Positions 41,236 through 49,819 of a DNA stretch of 64,000 bases are shown in pieces. The first letter of the stretch is position 1, and each line of letters begins with the position of its first letter. Position numbers and translations under genes: made by a program. The DNA comes from Microbacterium sp. LWH7-1.2 (GTDB lineage: Bacteria > Actinomycetota > Actinomycetes > Actinomycetales > Microbacteriaceae): contig NZ_CP151637.1 in assembly GCF_038397755.1 (NCBI RefSeq), forward strand, positions 3,906,001-3,970,000, in the 5' to 3' direction. Under the pieces are notes generated by a model. That model worked only from the letters and a program-made list of their open reading frames with translations. It made no database searches and was not told the DNA's origin.

Positions 41236-43308
41236 TCAGGCGGTCGCGGGGGTCGCCTTCAGCAGCGCCCGCGCCGATGTGCTGCGCCGGCGCGCGACCG
41301 CCAGGATCGTCGCGCCCAGGCCGAGAAGCGTCCACACCACGAGGCCGGCGATCGCGGCGCCGAGGCCGGACGCCGACGTGAGGGCTGCGAGCATGCCGTT
41401 GTAGGCGGGGCCGGTGGGCAGCAGCGCCGCGACGCTCGAGAGCACACCGGGCACCGTCGAAACGACGCCGGTCGCGACGGCGAACACGCCGATGAGCGCG
41501 GCGATCCAGCGCCCGGCGCCGCCGAACACGGCGATCAGCGCCTGGTTCACCGCGGAGAACGCGATGCCCGCGACGACCGCGACCAGGGCGAACACCCACC
41601 AGTCCGCCCATGCGTACGACGCGGCGAGCTGCACGACGCCGGCGACCAGCAGACCCTGCAGCGCACCGAGTCCGGCGGCCGGCGCGAACGAGCGAAGCGC
41701 CAGCGCCGCCGAGGGCTTGCGCGACGTGAGTGCGCGACGCGACACCGCCTGAAGCGCGACGAAGGTGCCGAGCCCGCCGAACCACAGCGCGAGGGTCGCG
41801 AGCAGGGGGATGGCGGAAGCGCCGAACAGGGACGTGCCCACGCCCTCGGCCTCCACGGGGTTCGCCACCACGGCGGCGAGGTCGGTCGCCTCGTCGTCGG
41901 TGTACGACGGGAGGGAATCGGATGCTGTGGCGAGGCCGGTCGCGAGCTCGCCGGTGCCGTCCGCGAGCTGGGCCATACCGTCGGCGAGGCTCGTCGCACC
42001 GTCGGCGGCCTGGGTTGCGCCAGAGGCCAGTTGCGATGCGCCGTCGGAGAGACCGCTCGCACCGCTCTGGATGCCGGTGACGCCGGTCGCCAGCTGGCCC
42101 GCGCCCGCGGCCGACTGGTCGATGCCGCCGGCGAGCTGGGTGAGACCCCCCGCGAGTGTGCCGACCCCGGCGCCGATCTCCCGGAACTGGGCGGCGAGCT
42201 TCGCCGTGCCGTCCGTGTCGAACGCCTTCAGGGCGAACTGCGTGGTGCCGGCATCCTTCGCTGCCGTGGCGGCCTGTTCTGCCGCGTCGCCCGTGTCAGC
42301 TGCGGCGGTCGCGAGCTGCGTGCAGAAGTCGGAACCGGCCGGTGCGCACTGGGCCGCGAGCTTCGCGAGAGTGGCCGCCTGCGTGCCGATCGCCTGCGCC
42401 GTCGCGGCCGTGCTGGCGGCGGCCGTGTCCGCGAAGTTCGACACCGGGTCGGGAACGAGCCCGTTCTGCTCGAGCGTCGCGGCTCCGGCGTTCACGCCGT
42501 CCGCGATCTGCTGCGCACCGCCCGCGGCCTCGCGCGTCTTGCCGGCGATCGTCGTGAGCCCCGACTGCAGCGATGTCGCGCCGCCCGCGATCTGACCGGC
42601 GCCGCTCGCGAGCTGCGAGGCCCCGTCAGCCAGCTGCTCGTTCCCGTCGGCGAGCTGCGAGATGCCGCCCGGCAACTCGGCCGCGCCGTCGGCGGCCTGG
42701 GTCGCGCCGTCCGCGAGCTGCTGCGCGCCGTCGGCGGCGGTGCCGAGCTGGTCGCCCAGCGTCGTGAAACCGAGGAAGACGTTCTCGAGGTAGACGGTCG
42801 ACAGCTGCGCCCCCATGGTGGAGGCGGCCGCCGAGGCGACCTGCGCCGTGATGGCGTCGTCGACGATGAGGCTGTCGGGCGGCGTCGTCACCTCGATCGT
42901 GGCCTGCTCGGGCGTCTCGCCCGGCCGGGTCGACAGGGCGGCCGCCGTGAAGTTCTCGGGGATCGTGATGACGGCGGCGTACGTGCCGTCCGCGAGGCCT
43001 GCGGCCGCGTCATCCGCGTTCGACAGCGTCCAGGTGAGGTTGCTGTCGAGGTCGTCCGAGCCCTCGACGAGGCCGGCGGTGAGCTGGCGGCCGAGCGGCA
43101 CCAGCTGCCCGTCGACCGTGACCGGCTCGTCCTCGTTCACGATGGCTGCGGTCAGGTTGTCGAGCCGCTCCACCGGGTTGTACAGCGCGGCCACCAGGAT
43201 GCCGCCGATGACGACGGGCAGCAGCAGCACGCCGATCAGCGTCAGCCACGTGACGGGCCGCGTCGAGCGCGCGCGCTCGACGGCCGTGGTGATCCAGTTC
43301 GGGGTCAT
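41236..43308 (-). CDS. YhgE/Pip-family membrane protein
   Basis: A 690-residue protein of the YhgE (phage infection protein-like) ABC-2 family. TM1 is near residue 25 (WLTLIGVLLLPVVIGGIL). A large external domain (about 45-460) holds many QLADG/QLASGA-type repeats in an 11- to 14-residue rhythm that should form a long helical stalk. Five C-terminal membrane segments follow (about 485-680). The family takes part in export or cell-envelope stress; substrates are unclear. ATG 43308 overlaps the MMPL stop (ATGA), so it is the second gene of a TetR-controlled efflux operon. Confidence 0.92.
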   Translation of the reverse strand: MTPNWITTAVERARSTRPVTWLTLIGVLLLPVVIGGILVAALYNPVERLDNLTAAIVNEDEPVTVDGQLVPLGRQLTAGLVEGSDDLDSNLTWTLSNADDAAAGLADGTYAAVITIPENFTAAALSTRPGETPEQATIEVTTPPDSLIVDDAITAQVASAAASTMGAQLSTVYLENVFLGFTTLGDQLGTAADGAQQLADGATQAADGAAELPGGISQLADGNEQLADGASQLASGAGQIAGGATSLQSGLTTIAGKTREAAGGAQQIADGVNAGAATLEQNGLVPDPVSNFADTAAASTAATAQAIGTQAATLAKLAAQCAPAGSDFCTQLATAAADTGDAAEQAATAAKDAGTTQFALKAFDTDGTAKLAAQFREIGAGVGTLAGGLTQLAGGIDQSAAGAGQLATGVTGIQSGASGLSDGASQLASGATQAADGATSLADGMAQLADGTGELATGLATASDSLPSYTDDEATDLAAVVANPVEAEGVGTSLFGASAIPLLATLALWFGGLGTFVALQAVSRRALTSRKPSAALALRSFAPAAGLGALQGLLVAGVVQLAASYAWADWWVFALVAVVAGIAFSAVNQALIAVFGGAGRWIAALIGVFAVATGVVSTVPGVLSSVAALLPTGPAYNGMLAALTSASGLGAAIAGLVVWTLLGLGATILAVARRRSTSARALLKATPATA

Positions 43309-46202
43309 GCGTTCACCTCTGCGGTGGGGGTGGTCTGGGCGGTGGCGGGGCGCAGCGTGATCGAGGTCACGTCGGGGCGGTGCGCGTCCGCGAGGAGCGC
43401 GAGAGCCGCGCTCTCGGTGCGGCCGGTCACGACGAGCGTCAGACGCTCATCACTCGCGGCCAGCGCCGCAGCCGCGTCGCGGAGCAGCGCTGCGGCCTGG
43501 TCGCGCTCCGCGTGATCGAGCGCGTCGACGCCCTCTATCACGACGAGGCCTGTCCTTCCGGCGAGGGCTCGGCGCAGCGCCGGAACGCGATCGTCGGCGT
43601 CGGCCAGGAGCGCGAGCCCGACGTGCGCGCGCACCCAGGCCCCGCGCTCGGGGAGCAGGTGCCCGGCGACGCGCAGGCGTCCGTCGGTGCTGGCGAGCCG
43701 CGCCGCGATCGTGAGCGCGAAGGCCCGCGCGGCGCGGGGTTCGCCGGTCGCGATGAGCGTGCCGCCCGGCTCGACGCGGAACGCGGCGTCCTCGAACAGC
43801 ACGACCTCGCCGGCCGAGCCGCCCGCGTCCGCGCGCACGGCGACGCCGTCGCCGACGACCACGGCCGTCGTGTCCGGCTCCGGCCACCCGGCGAGCGACA
43901 GCTCGCGCTCGACGGCCTCACCCTCGATGTCGAAGTGGGGGAGGACCCGCTCGAGCCAGCGCGGCATCCACCACGCCTTGTCGCCGAGCAGCGTCATGAT
44001 GGCCGGCACGAGCGTCATGCGCACGAGGAAGGCGTCGACGGCGATGCCGACGGCGAGGCCCAGCGCGATGGGCTTGATCGACGAGTCGCCCTCGGGCACG
44101 AAGGCCGCGAACACCGCGAACATGATGACGGCCGCCGCGGTGACCACGCGCGCCGAGGCCGTGAAGCCCGAGCGCACGGCGCCGACCGCGATGTCGCGAC
44201 CGCTGCGCGTCGCATGGCCGCCGGCGGCGCGGCGGGCGTGGACGTAGTCCTCGCGCATACGGCTGACGAGGAAGACCTCGTAGTCCATCGCCAGTCCGAA
44301 CAGCACGCCCATGAGGATGATGGGCATGAAGCTGATCACCGGGCCCGTGCGGTCCACGTGCAGGAGGTCCGCGCCCCAGCCCCACTCGAACACGGCGGCG
44401 ACGACACCGAACGCCGCCATCACCGACAGCAGGTAGCCGAGAGCGGCCTTGATCGGCACCCAGATCGAGCGGAACACGATCATGAGGAGCACGAGCGACA
44501 GCCCCACGACGAACACGCCGAATGGCAGCAGGGCGGCGCCGAGGCGGTCCGAGATGTCGATGCCGACGGCGGTGAATCCGGTCACTTTCAGGTCGACGCC
44601 GTACTCGTCCTCGAGCTCCGGGGCGAGCGCGCGCAGATCGCGGACGAGCTGGGCGGTCGCGGGGTCGTCGGGTGCCGTCTCGGGCACGATCTGGATCAGC
44701 CCGGTGTCGGCGGTCTCGTTCGGCGTCGCGAGGGCGACCTCCTTCACGCCGGGGACCTTCTCGATCTCCGCCTTGAGATCGGCCATGAGTCCGAGCGGAT
44801 CCGTGGAGGTCACGATCGTGCCCGTCATGATGAGCGGCCCGTTCGACCCCGGACCGAAATGCTCGGCCGTGAGGTCGTACGCCTGACGCGCCTGGCTCGA
44901 CTCCGGCTGCTGGCCGGCGTTCGGCAGGGCGAGCGCGAGGCTCGCGGCAGGGATCGCCATGACGCCGAGGGTGAGGACCACGGCGACGGTGGTGACGATC
45001 GGGTGCCTGGTCACCAACTGCACCCAGCGGTTCGTCCTCTTCTTCAGCGCGGGCGCCGGGAGTGCCGCTTCGCCCGCCTCGACATCGGGGTCCGCGGTCC
45101 CCGCCGCGCTGTCGGCTTCCGGCGTCGTGGAGCGGCGGGCGCCGGGAAGCGGCATCCCTCTCCGCTTCCTGCCGTGGCCCCAGCCGGCGACGCGGTGCTT
45201 CGCGAAGCCGAGGAGGGCGGGCGTCAGCGTGATGGCGACCACGACGGCGATCGCCACGGCGACGGCGGCGGCGATGCCCATCGTCGTGAGGAAGGGGATG
45301 CCGGCGAAGCCGAGGCCGATGAGGGCGATGAGCACCGTGATGCCGGCGAACACGACGGCGGACCCCGCGGTGCCGGTCGCGCGCGCGGCGGACTCCTCGG
45401 GCTCGACACCGGCGCGCACCTGGTCCTGATGTCGCGCGACGATGAACAGGGCGTAGTCGATCCCGACCGCGAGGCCCAGCATGATCGCGAGCATCGGCGT
45501 CGTCGAGGACACCGAGACGAACGCCGTGGCGACGAAGATGAGCGCGATCGCGAGGCCGACTCCGATGAGCGCGGACACGAGCGGGAACCACGCGACGGCG
45601 AACGAGCGGAACGTCACGATGAGGACGAACAGCGCGATCAGCACGCCCACCGCCTCGATGAGGGACAGCGCGGGCACGGACGTCGAGAAGAGGTCGCCGC
45701 CCATGGCGACCTGCGAGCCCTCGGGGAGCGTCTCGCGCAGGTCGTCGGCGACGTCTTCGAGGCCTTCCTTCGTCTCGTCCGAGACATCGGTGGACTGGCC
45801 GTCGAACTGCAGACGGATGATCGCGGCGGAGTCGTCGTCCGACACCATGCCCGTCACCATCTCGTTGAAGGGGTCGGTCACGGCGATGACGCCGCCGAGG
45901 TCCTCGAGGTGCGCGACGGTGTCGTCGATCGCAGCCGCGTAGGGATCCTCGTCGATGTGGTCGCCTTCCGCGGTGACGATCACCAGCTGCGCGCTCGTGC
46001 CGCTCGCCTGCGGGAAGCTGCGGTCGAGGAGGGCGATGCCCTCTTGCGCCTCGGTGCCGGGGATCGTGAAGGAGTTGTCGGTGCCGCCCAGGTGAGGTGC
46101 GGCGAAGCCGAGGGCGATCAGCAGCAGCAGCAGCCACGAGACCAGCACCCGCCACGGGTGGCGGTAGGTCCAGCGGCCGAGCGCGTACAGAAGAGTCGAC
46201 AA
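43305..46202 (-). CDS. MMPL/RND-type exporter with an extra C-terminal NTPase-like domain
   Basis: A 965-residue MMPL-family transporter. Two repeats of six helices each follow an N-terminal TM (WRVLVSWLLLLLIALGFAAP). The RND relay region is seen in IMLGLAVGIDYALFIVARHQ and MGVLFGLAMDYEVFLVSRM, each with Asp-Tyr. After about residue 780 comes a soluble domain unusual for the family. It resembles an ABC ATPase without a working P-loop (RVEPGGTLIATGEPRAARAF in place of Walker A; GLVVIEGVDALD in place of Walker B). TTG 46202 has GGAGG seven nt upstream. It probably exports lipids or drugs. Confidence 0.9.
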   Translation of the reverse strand: MSTLLYALGRWTYRHPWRVLVSWLLLLLIALGFAAPHLGGTDNSFTIPGTEAQEGIALLDRSFPQASGTSAQLVIVTAEGDHIDEDPYAAAIDDTVAHLEDLGGVIAVTDPFNEMVTGMVSDDDSAAIIRLQFDGQSTDVSDETKEGLEDVADDLRETLPEGSQVAMGGDLFSTSVPALSLIEAVGVLIALFVLIVTFRSFAVAWFPLVSALIGVGLAIALIFVATAFVSVSSTTPMLAIMLGLAVGIDYALFIVARHQDQVRAGVEPEESAARATGTAGSAVVFAGITVLIALIGLGFAGIPFLTTMGIAAAVAVAIAVVVAITLTPALLGFAKHRVAGWGHGRKRRGMPLPGARRSTTPEADSAAGTADPDVEAGEAALPAPALKKRTNRWVQLVTRHPIVTTVAVVLTLGVMAIPAASLALALPNAGQQPESSQARQAYDLTAEHFGPGSNGPLIMTGTIVTSTDPLGLMADLKAEIEKVPGVKEVALATPNETADTGLIQIVPETAPDDPATAQLVRDLRALAPELEDEYGVDLKVTGFTAVGIDISDRLGAALLPFGVFVVGLSLVLLMIVFRSIWVPIKAALGYLLSVMAAFGVVAAVFEWGWGADLLHVDRTGPVISFMPIILMGVLFGLAMDYEVFLVSRMREDYVHARRAAGGHATRSGRDIAVGAVRSGFTASARVVTAAAVIMFAVFAAFVPEGDSSIKPIALGLAVGIAVDAFLVRMTLVPAIMTLLGDKAWWMPRWLERVLPHFDIEGEAVERELSLAGWPEPDTTAVVVGDGVAVRADAGGSAGEVVLFEDAAFRVEPGGTLIATGEPRAARAFALTIAARLASTDGRLRVAGHLLPERGAWVRAHVGLALLADADDRVPALRRALAGRTGLVVIEGVDALDHAERDQAAALLRDAAAALAASDERLTLVVTGRTESAALALLADAHRPDVTSITLRPATAQTTPTAEVNA

Positions 46203-46241
46203 CAGCGCCTCCGGTTACGGGTGGAGAGTTCGGGAACCGTC

Positions 46242-46274
46242 GATACAGCGCTGTATCGGATACATGAGTGTATC
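46242..46274. promoter_or_regulatory. Twin 16-bp palindromic operators for the TetR regulator
   Basis: GATACAGCGCTGTATC (46242-46257) and GATACATGAGTGTATC (46259-46274) share the arms GATACA/TGTATC, with centres 17 bp apart. They sit between the divergent MMPL and tetR starts, and are strong candidates for cooperative binding by the TetR protein. Confidence 0.88.
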
Positions 46275-46337
46275 GTAGGGCGGACCCGTGGCCCGAACCT
46301 GAGTAGTGCGTGTGAGACTGGACGAGATGGAGGACCG

Positions 46338-46976
46338 ATGACCGACACCCCCGTGGCCGAAGCGACCGGCACCTCTCGTCGTCGCGAGGCGACCCGGCAG
46401 AAGCTGCTGGATGCCGCCGCCCTGGTGTTCGCGGAAGTCGGCCTGGATGCAGCATCCGTCGAAGCGATCTGCGAGCGCGCGGGCTTCACGCGGGGGGCGT
46501 TCTACTCGAACTTCGAGACCAAGGACGAGCTCATGCTGGCGCTCACCGAACGAGTGGCCGGCGAGAAGATCGACGAGGTCGCCGAGCGCGTGGCTCTGCT
46601 GCAGGAGCGCGGCGAAGACCTCGAGCCGGGCGCCCTCGTGCGCCAGCTGCTCGACGTCGCGTTCGACAAGAAGCAGGGCATCCTGCTGACGAGCGAGATC
46701 CGCACCCGCGCCATGCGCGATCCGCGGCTCGCCGAGACCTACCTCGCGTGGCAGACGGGGATGGTCGAGCGCGTCGGCTCGTTCATCGAGGAGCTTGCGC
46801 TCACGTATCGGTTCCGCTTGCGCGTGCCCGCGCGAGAGTTCGCCGGCATCATCCTGCAGACCTGGGAAGACACCTCGGCCTTCGCCATCATGTCGGGCCT
46901 CAGCACCGCCCAGACGCACGCTCTCGTGAACGAGCGCACCGCGCGGCTCGCCACGGCTCTCGTCGACCCCCTCTGA
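46338..46976 (+). CDS. TetR/AcrR-family regulator of the MMPL-YhgE operon
   Basis: A 212-residue TetR protein. The DNA-binding domain is REATRQKLLDAAALVFAEVG ... SVEAICERAGFTRGAFYSNFETKDEL (about 16-65). A helical ligand domain follows, with no close match to a named regulator. GGAGG precedes ATG 46338 by five nt. It is divergent from the MMPL gene across two matching palindromes, so it should repress both itself and the efflux operon. A four-copy repeat array follows its stop. Confidence 0.92.
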   Translation: MTDTPVAEATGTSRRREATRQKLLDAAALVFAEVGLDAASVEAICERAGFTRGAFYSNFETKDELMLALTERVAGEKIDEVAERVALLQERGEDLEPGALVRQLLDVAFDKKQGILLTSEIRTRAMRDPRLAETYLAWQTGMVERVGSFIEELALTYRFRLRVPAREFAGIILQTWEDTSAFAIMSGLSTAQTHALVNERTARLATALVDPL

Positions 46977-46992
46977 TCTCCTCGGGCTCTAT

Positions 46993-47214
46993 CCGGTCGT
47001 TGAGCGAGCGTGCGAGTCGAAACCCCCCGCGCTTGTCGACCCCCTCCGAGTTCCCCGGTCGTTGAGCGAGCTTGCGAGTCGAAACGCCTCGCGCTTGTCG
47101 ACCCCCTCCGAGTTCCCCGGTCGTTGAGCGAGCTTGCGAGTCGAAACCCCCCGCGCTTGTCGACCCCTCCGAGTTCCCCGGTCGTTGAGCGAGCTTGCGA
47201 GTCGAAACGCCCCG
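46993..47214. repeat. Four-copy tandem array of the GTTGAGCGAGC-GAGTCGAAAC repeat
   Basis: CCGGTCGTTGAGCGAGC begins at 46993, 47055, 47117 and 47178, a period of 61-62 bp. Each copy continues to GAGTCGAAAC. The spacers (CGCGCTTGTCGACCCC...GAGTTCC) are also nearly identical, so the array arose by tandem duplication. It lies between the convergent tetR and menC genes. Confidence 0.92.
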
Positions 47215-47245
47215 AGCCTTCCTCAGGCACTGAGCCCCGCCGGCG

Positions 47246-48253
47246 TCACTGCGCGGTGCGAAGCACGTCGTAGCAGCGGGCCACGCGGTCGAGCCACCAC
47301 TGACGGCGGTCGGCGGATGCCGCGTGCGCGGCGAGCAGCGCCGGGTCGGGGGTCACCCTGCCCACGGCGAGCACGCCGGCGCGCGGCGTGAGTGGCGGAT
47401 CCACGACGTCGGCCGTGAACAGCGACGCGGTGCCGAGCCCGCAGTCGTAGTCGTAGTCGAGCTCAGGGAGCGCCGCAGCCAGCGCCACGCCCATCGACAG
47501 CCCCACGGACGTATCGAGAGCGCTCGACACGATCGCGGGAAGCCCGGCCACCTCGACGATTCCGAGCGCCCGCCGCACCCCACCGAGCGGCTGCGCCTTG
47601 ATCACCAGCAGGTCGGCCGCGCCCGCTCGTGCCACGGCGAGGGGATCCGTCGCCTTGCGCACGCTCTCGTCCGCCGCGATCGGGATGCCCATGTACTTCA
47701 CGCGCCGGCGCAGCTCGGCGAGCTCCTCGACGCTCGCACACGGCTGCTCGACGTACTCGAGGTCGAATTCGGCCAGCGCATGCACCGCGTGCTCGGCCTC
47801 GTCGACGTTCCACGCGCCGTTGGCATCGACGCGGATGCGCCCCTCAGGCCCCATCGCCTCGCGCACCGCGCGCACGCGGGCGACGTCGTCCGCGAGCACC
47901 TGTCCGGGCTCGGCCACCTTGATCTTCGCGGTCCGGCAGCCGTCGTATCGCGCGAGAACGGACGGAACGGATGCTGCAGCCACGGCTGGCACGGTGGCGT
48001 TGACGCCGATGAGCTCCCGGCGGGCGGCGGGGCGCGGCATCCGTGAATCCTCGATGGCGGCAGCCAGCCACGTCGAAGCCTCGACGTCGTCGTACTCGGC
48101 GAAGGGGGAGAACTCGGCCCAGCCCTCCGGACCTTCGAAGAGGAGCGCCTCGCGCACGTCGATGCCGCGGAACCGCGTCGCGAGCGGCAGCGCCACCACG
48201 TGCGCGGTGTCGAGGATCTCGGCGAGCGGGGGGAGGTCTGCTGCGCTGCTCAC
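47246..48253 (-). CDS. menC: o-Succinylbenzoate synthase
   Basis: A 335-residue enolase-superfamily enzyme that dehydrates SHCHC to o-succinylbenzoate in menaquinone synthesis. The catalytic lysine is in TAKIKV (K-x-K type), and metal ligands appear in RIRVDANGAWNVDEA, LEYVEQPC and IPIAADESVRK, followed by LLVIKAQPLGG. The length and short N-terminus fit actinobacterial MenC. GTG 48253 was chosen because CAGGAT lies six nt upstream; no other start has a ribosome site. It is separated from menB, menE, menA and menD by 10 kb of other genes. Confidence 0.93.
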   Translation of the reverse strand: MSSAADLPPLAEILDTAHVVALPLATRFRGIDVREALLFEGPEGWAEFSPFAEYDDVEASTWLAAAIEDSRMPRPAARRELIGVNATVPAVAAASVPSVLARYDGCRTAKIKVAEPGQVLADDVARVRAVREAMGPEGRIRVDANGAWNVDEAEHAVHALAEFDLEYVEQPCASVEELAELRRRVKYMGIPIAADESVRKATDPLAVARAGAADLLVIKAQPLGGVRRALGIVEVAGLPAIVSSALDTSVGLSMGVALAAALPELDYDYDCGLGTASLFTADVVDPPLTPRAGVLAVGRVTPDPALLAAHAASADRRQWWLDRVARCYDVLRTAQ

Positions 48254-48364
48254 GCCTCCATCCTGCCCCCAGTCGCCGACGCCTCCGTTCGCTTGCGTTG
48301 AATGTACGTGTCTTCCGCGTTCTCGCGTAGAGACACCGCAGGTGACGCGAACATCGATGTGCCG

Positions 48365-48394
48365 TTGACGATAGTGTGTGACACACAGTATGGT
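48365..48394 (+). promoter_or_regulatory. Promoter and PadR-type operator
   Basis: TTGACG (48365-48370), 18 bp, TATGGT (48389-48394). The spacer holds the perfect odd palindrome TGTGTG-A-CACACA (48375-48387), a likely autorepression site for the PadR protein encoded next. Confidence 0.75.
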
Positions 48395-48401
48395 GTGAGG
48401 C

Positions 48402-48737
48402 ATGAGCGAATCCGAGATCCTCGAGACGCACCTGCAGGAGCTGCGGCGCGGCACGGTCGTGCTGGCGTGCCTGCGGCTGCTCGAGACGCCCGGGTACGGC
48501 TACGGATTGCTCGAAGAGCTGGGGGAGCGAGGCTTCTCCACCGACGCCAACACCCTCTACCCGCTGCTTCGACGCCTCGAGAAGCAGGGGTACCTCACGA
48601 GCGAGTGGAACACCGACGAGTCCCGTCCGCGCAAGTTCTACCGCACCAGCCCCGCCGGTTCGCGCCTGGCGGGCGCTCTCACCGACGAATTCCACGCGAT
48701 CGCCACGGCGATCGACGACCTTCCCCAGGAGAACTGA
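48402..48737 (+). CDS. PadR-family repressor
   Basis: A 111-residue winged-helix protein: LRRGTVVLACLRLLETPGYGYGLLEEL, then STDANTLYPLLRRLEKQGYLTSEW, RKFYRTSPAG and a short C-terminal helix (PadR-s2 class). It starts eight nt after TATGGT, close to leaderless. The next gene begins one nt after its stop. PadR-HAAS pairs commonly form self-regulated envelope-stress modules. Confidence 0.92.
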   Translation: MSESEILETHLQELRRGTVVLACLRLLETPGYGYGLLEELGERGFSTDANTLYPLLRRLEKQGYLTSEWNTDESRPRKFYRTSPAGSRLAGALTDEFHAIATAIDDLPQEN

Positions 48738-48738
48738 C

Positions 48739-49701
48739 ATGCACGCCACCACCCCCGCCACCCTCACCGACCGCTACGTCGACGCCGCCACGCGGACCGT
48801 CCCCGAGACCCAGCGGTCCGACCTCGCCGCCGAGCTGCGAGGCTCCATCGACGACCAGATCGAGGCGCGCATCGCCGACGGCGAGGAGTTCGCCTCGGCC
48901 GAGCGCGCGGTGCTCACCGACCTCGGGGATCCCGACAAGCTCGCCGCGCTGTACACCGATCGCCCCCTGTGGCTCGTCGGTCCGAAGTACTTCCTCGACT
49001 GGTGGCGGCTGCTCAAGCTGCTCCTCTACATCGTGCCCGCGTGCGCGGCGTTCGGGGTCTCGCTCGCGATGGTGCTCGACGGCGCCTCGTTCGGTGAGAT
49101 CGTCGGCGCCGTCGTGCCGCTGATCCTCACTGTGGTCGTGCATCTTGCGTTCTGGACCACCCTGGTCTTCGTCATCCTCGAGCGCACCGGCCACGAGACG
49201 ATGACCGGCCAGCCCTGGACACCCGACCAGCTGCCCGAGCCACGGCAGCGCGGCGCCGGCCTCGGCGACATGATCACCTCGCTCGCGTTCCTCGTGATCA
49301 TGGCGGGCGTCGTGATGTGGGACCTCTTCGTCGGCTTCGTGCCCACCGAGCCGGGGCTCTCGTTCCTCGACCCGGGCCTCTGGCCCTGGTGGATCCTGGC
49401 GCTCTTCGGCGTGATGGCACTCGAAGCCGTGCTCGCCGTCGCCGTCTACGCCGTCGGACGCTGGACTGTGCCGCTGGCCGTGGCCAACGGCATCCTGAAC
49501 CTCGTCATCGCGGTGCCGGCGCTGTGGCTGCTGTTCGAGGGACGCCTCATCAACCCCGAGTACTTCGCGACGATCATCTCCGACGACGCTGACGTCGTCG
49601 GCCCGATCGTGGGGACGGTGATCGGCTTCGTGATCGCGGGAGTCGCGATCTGGGACACGGTGGATGCCTCTCTCAAGGCGGTGCGCGCGCGTCGGCCGTG
49701 A
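48739..49701 (+). CDS. HAAS-domain membrane protein
   Basis: A 320-residue protein. The N-terminal HAAS domain (about 5-70) reads LTDRYVDAATRTVPETQRSDLAAELRG and on to ERAVLTDLGDPDKLAALYTDRP, the permease-associated helical signalling domain. Six or seven membrane segments follow (about 90-310). It is coupled to the PadR gene one nt away and probably senses or answers membrane conditions. Function of the membrane part is unknown. A strong hairpin follows the stop. Confidence 0.87.
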   Translation: MHATTPATLTDRYVDAATRTVPETQRSDLAAELRGSIDDQIEARIADGEEFASAERAVLTDLGDPDKLAALYTDRPLWLVGPKYFLDWWRLLKLLLYIVPACAAFGVSLAMVLDGASFGEIVGAVVPLILTVVVHLAFWTTLVFVILERTGHETMTGQPWTPDQLPEPRQRGAGLGDMITSLAFLVIMAGVVMWDLFVGFVPTEPGLSFLDPGLWPWWILALFGVMALEAVLAVAVYAVGRWTVPLAVANGILNLVIAVPALWLLFEGRLINPEYFATIISDDADVVGPIVGTVIGFVIAGVAIWDTVDASLKAVRARRP

Positions 49702-49725
49702 CGCGCGCTCACCTGAGGACCCGAG

Positions 49726-49767
49726 CCGGGATGCGGACGCGAGACCCGATCTCGCTCCGCATCCCGG
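49726..49767. terminator. Strong terminator hairpin after the PadR-HAAS operon
   Basis: CCGGGATGCGGACGCGAGA and TCTCGCTCCGCATCCCGG pair over 18 bp with one bulged base and a 5-nt loop, 24 nt after the stop. The arms contain GGATGCGG, close to the dispersed GGATGC word. Confidence 0.8.
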
Positions 49768-49819
49768 CGCAATCCCTCCAACGAGGACCACCCCTCCGCG
49801 GCGGCCCTAGTCTTTCCCC

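Noticed and set aside
43380..46337. Plus-strand open frame leading into the tetR gene, antisense to MMPL
   Set aside because: Only the last 212 codons (from 46338, with a ribosome site) show TetR features; the rest is a shadow of the MMPL gene.
46993..47214. Tandem repeat as direct-repeat ends of a transposon
   Set aside because: No transposase or inverted terminal repeats flank it, and its spacers repeat too.
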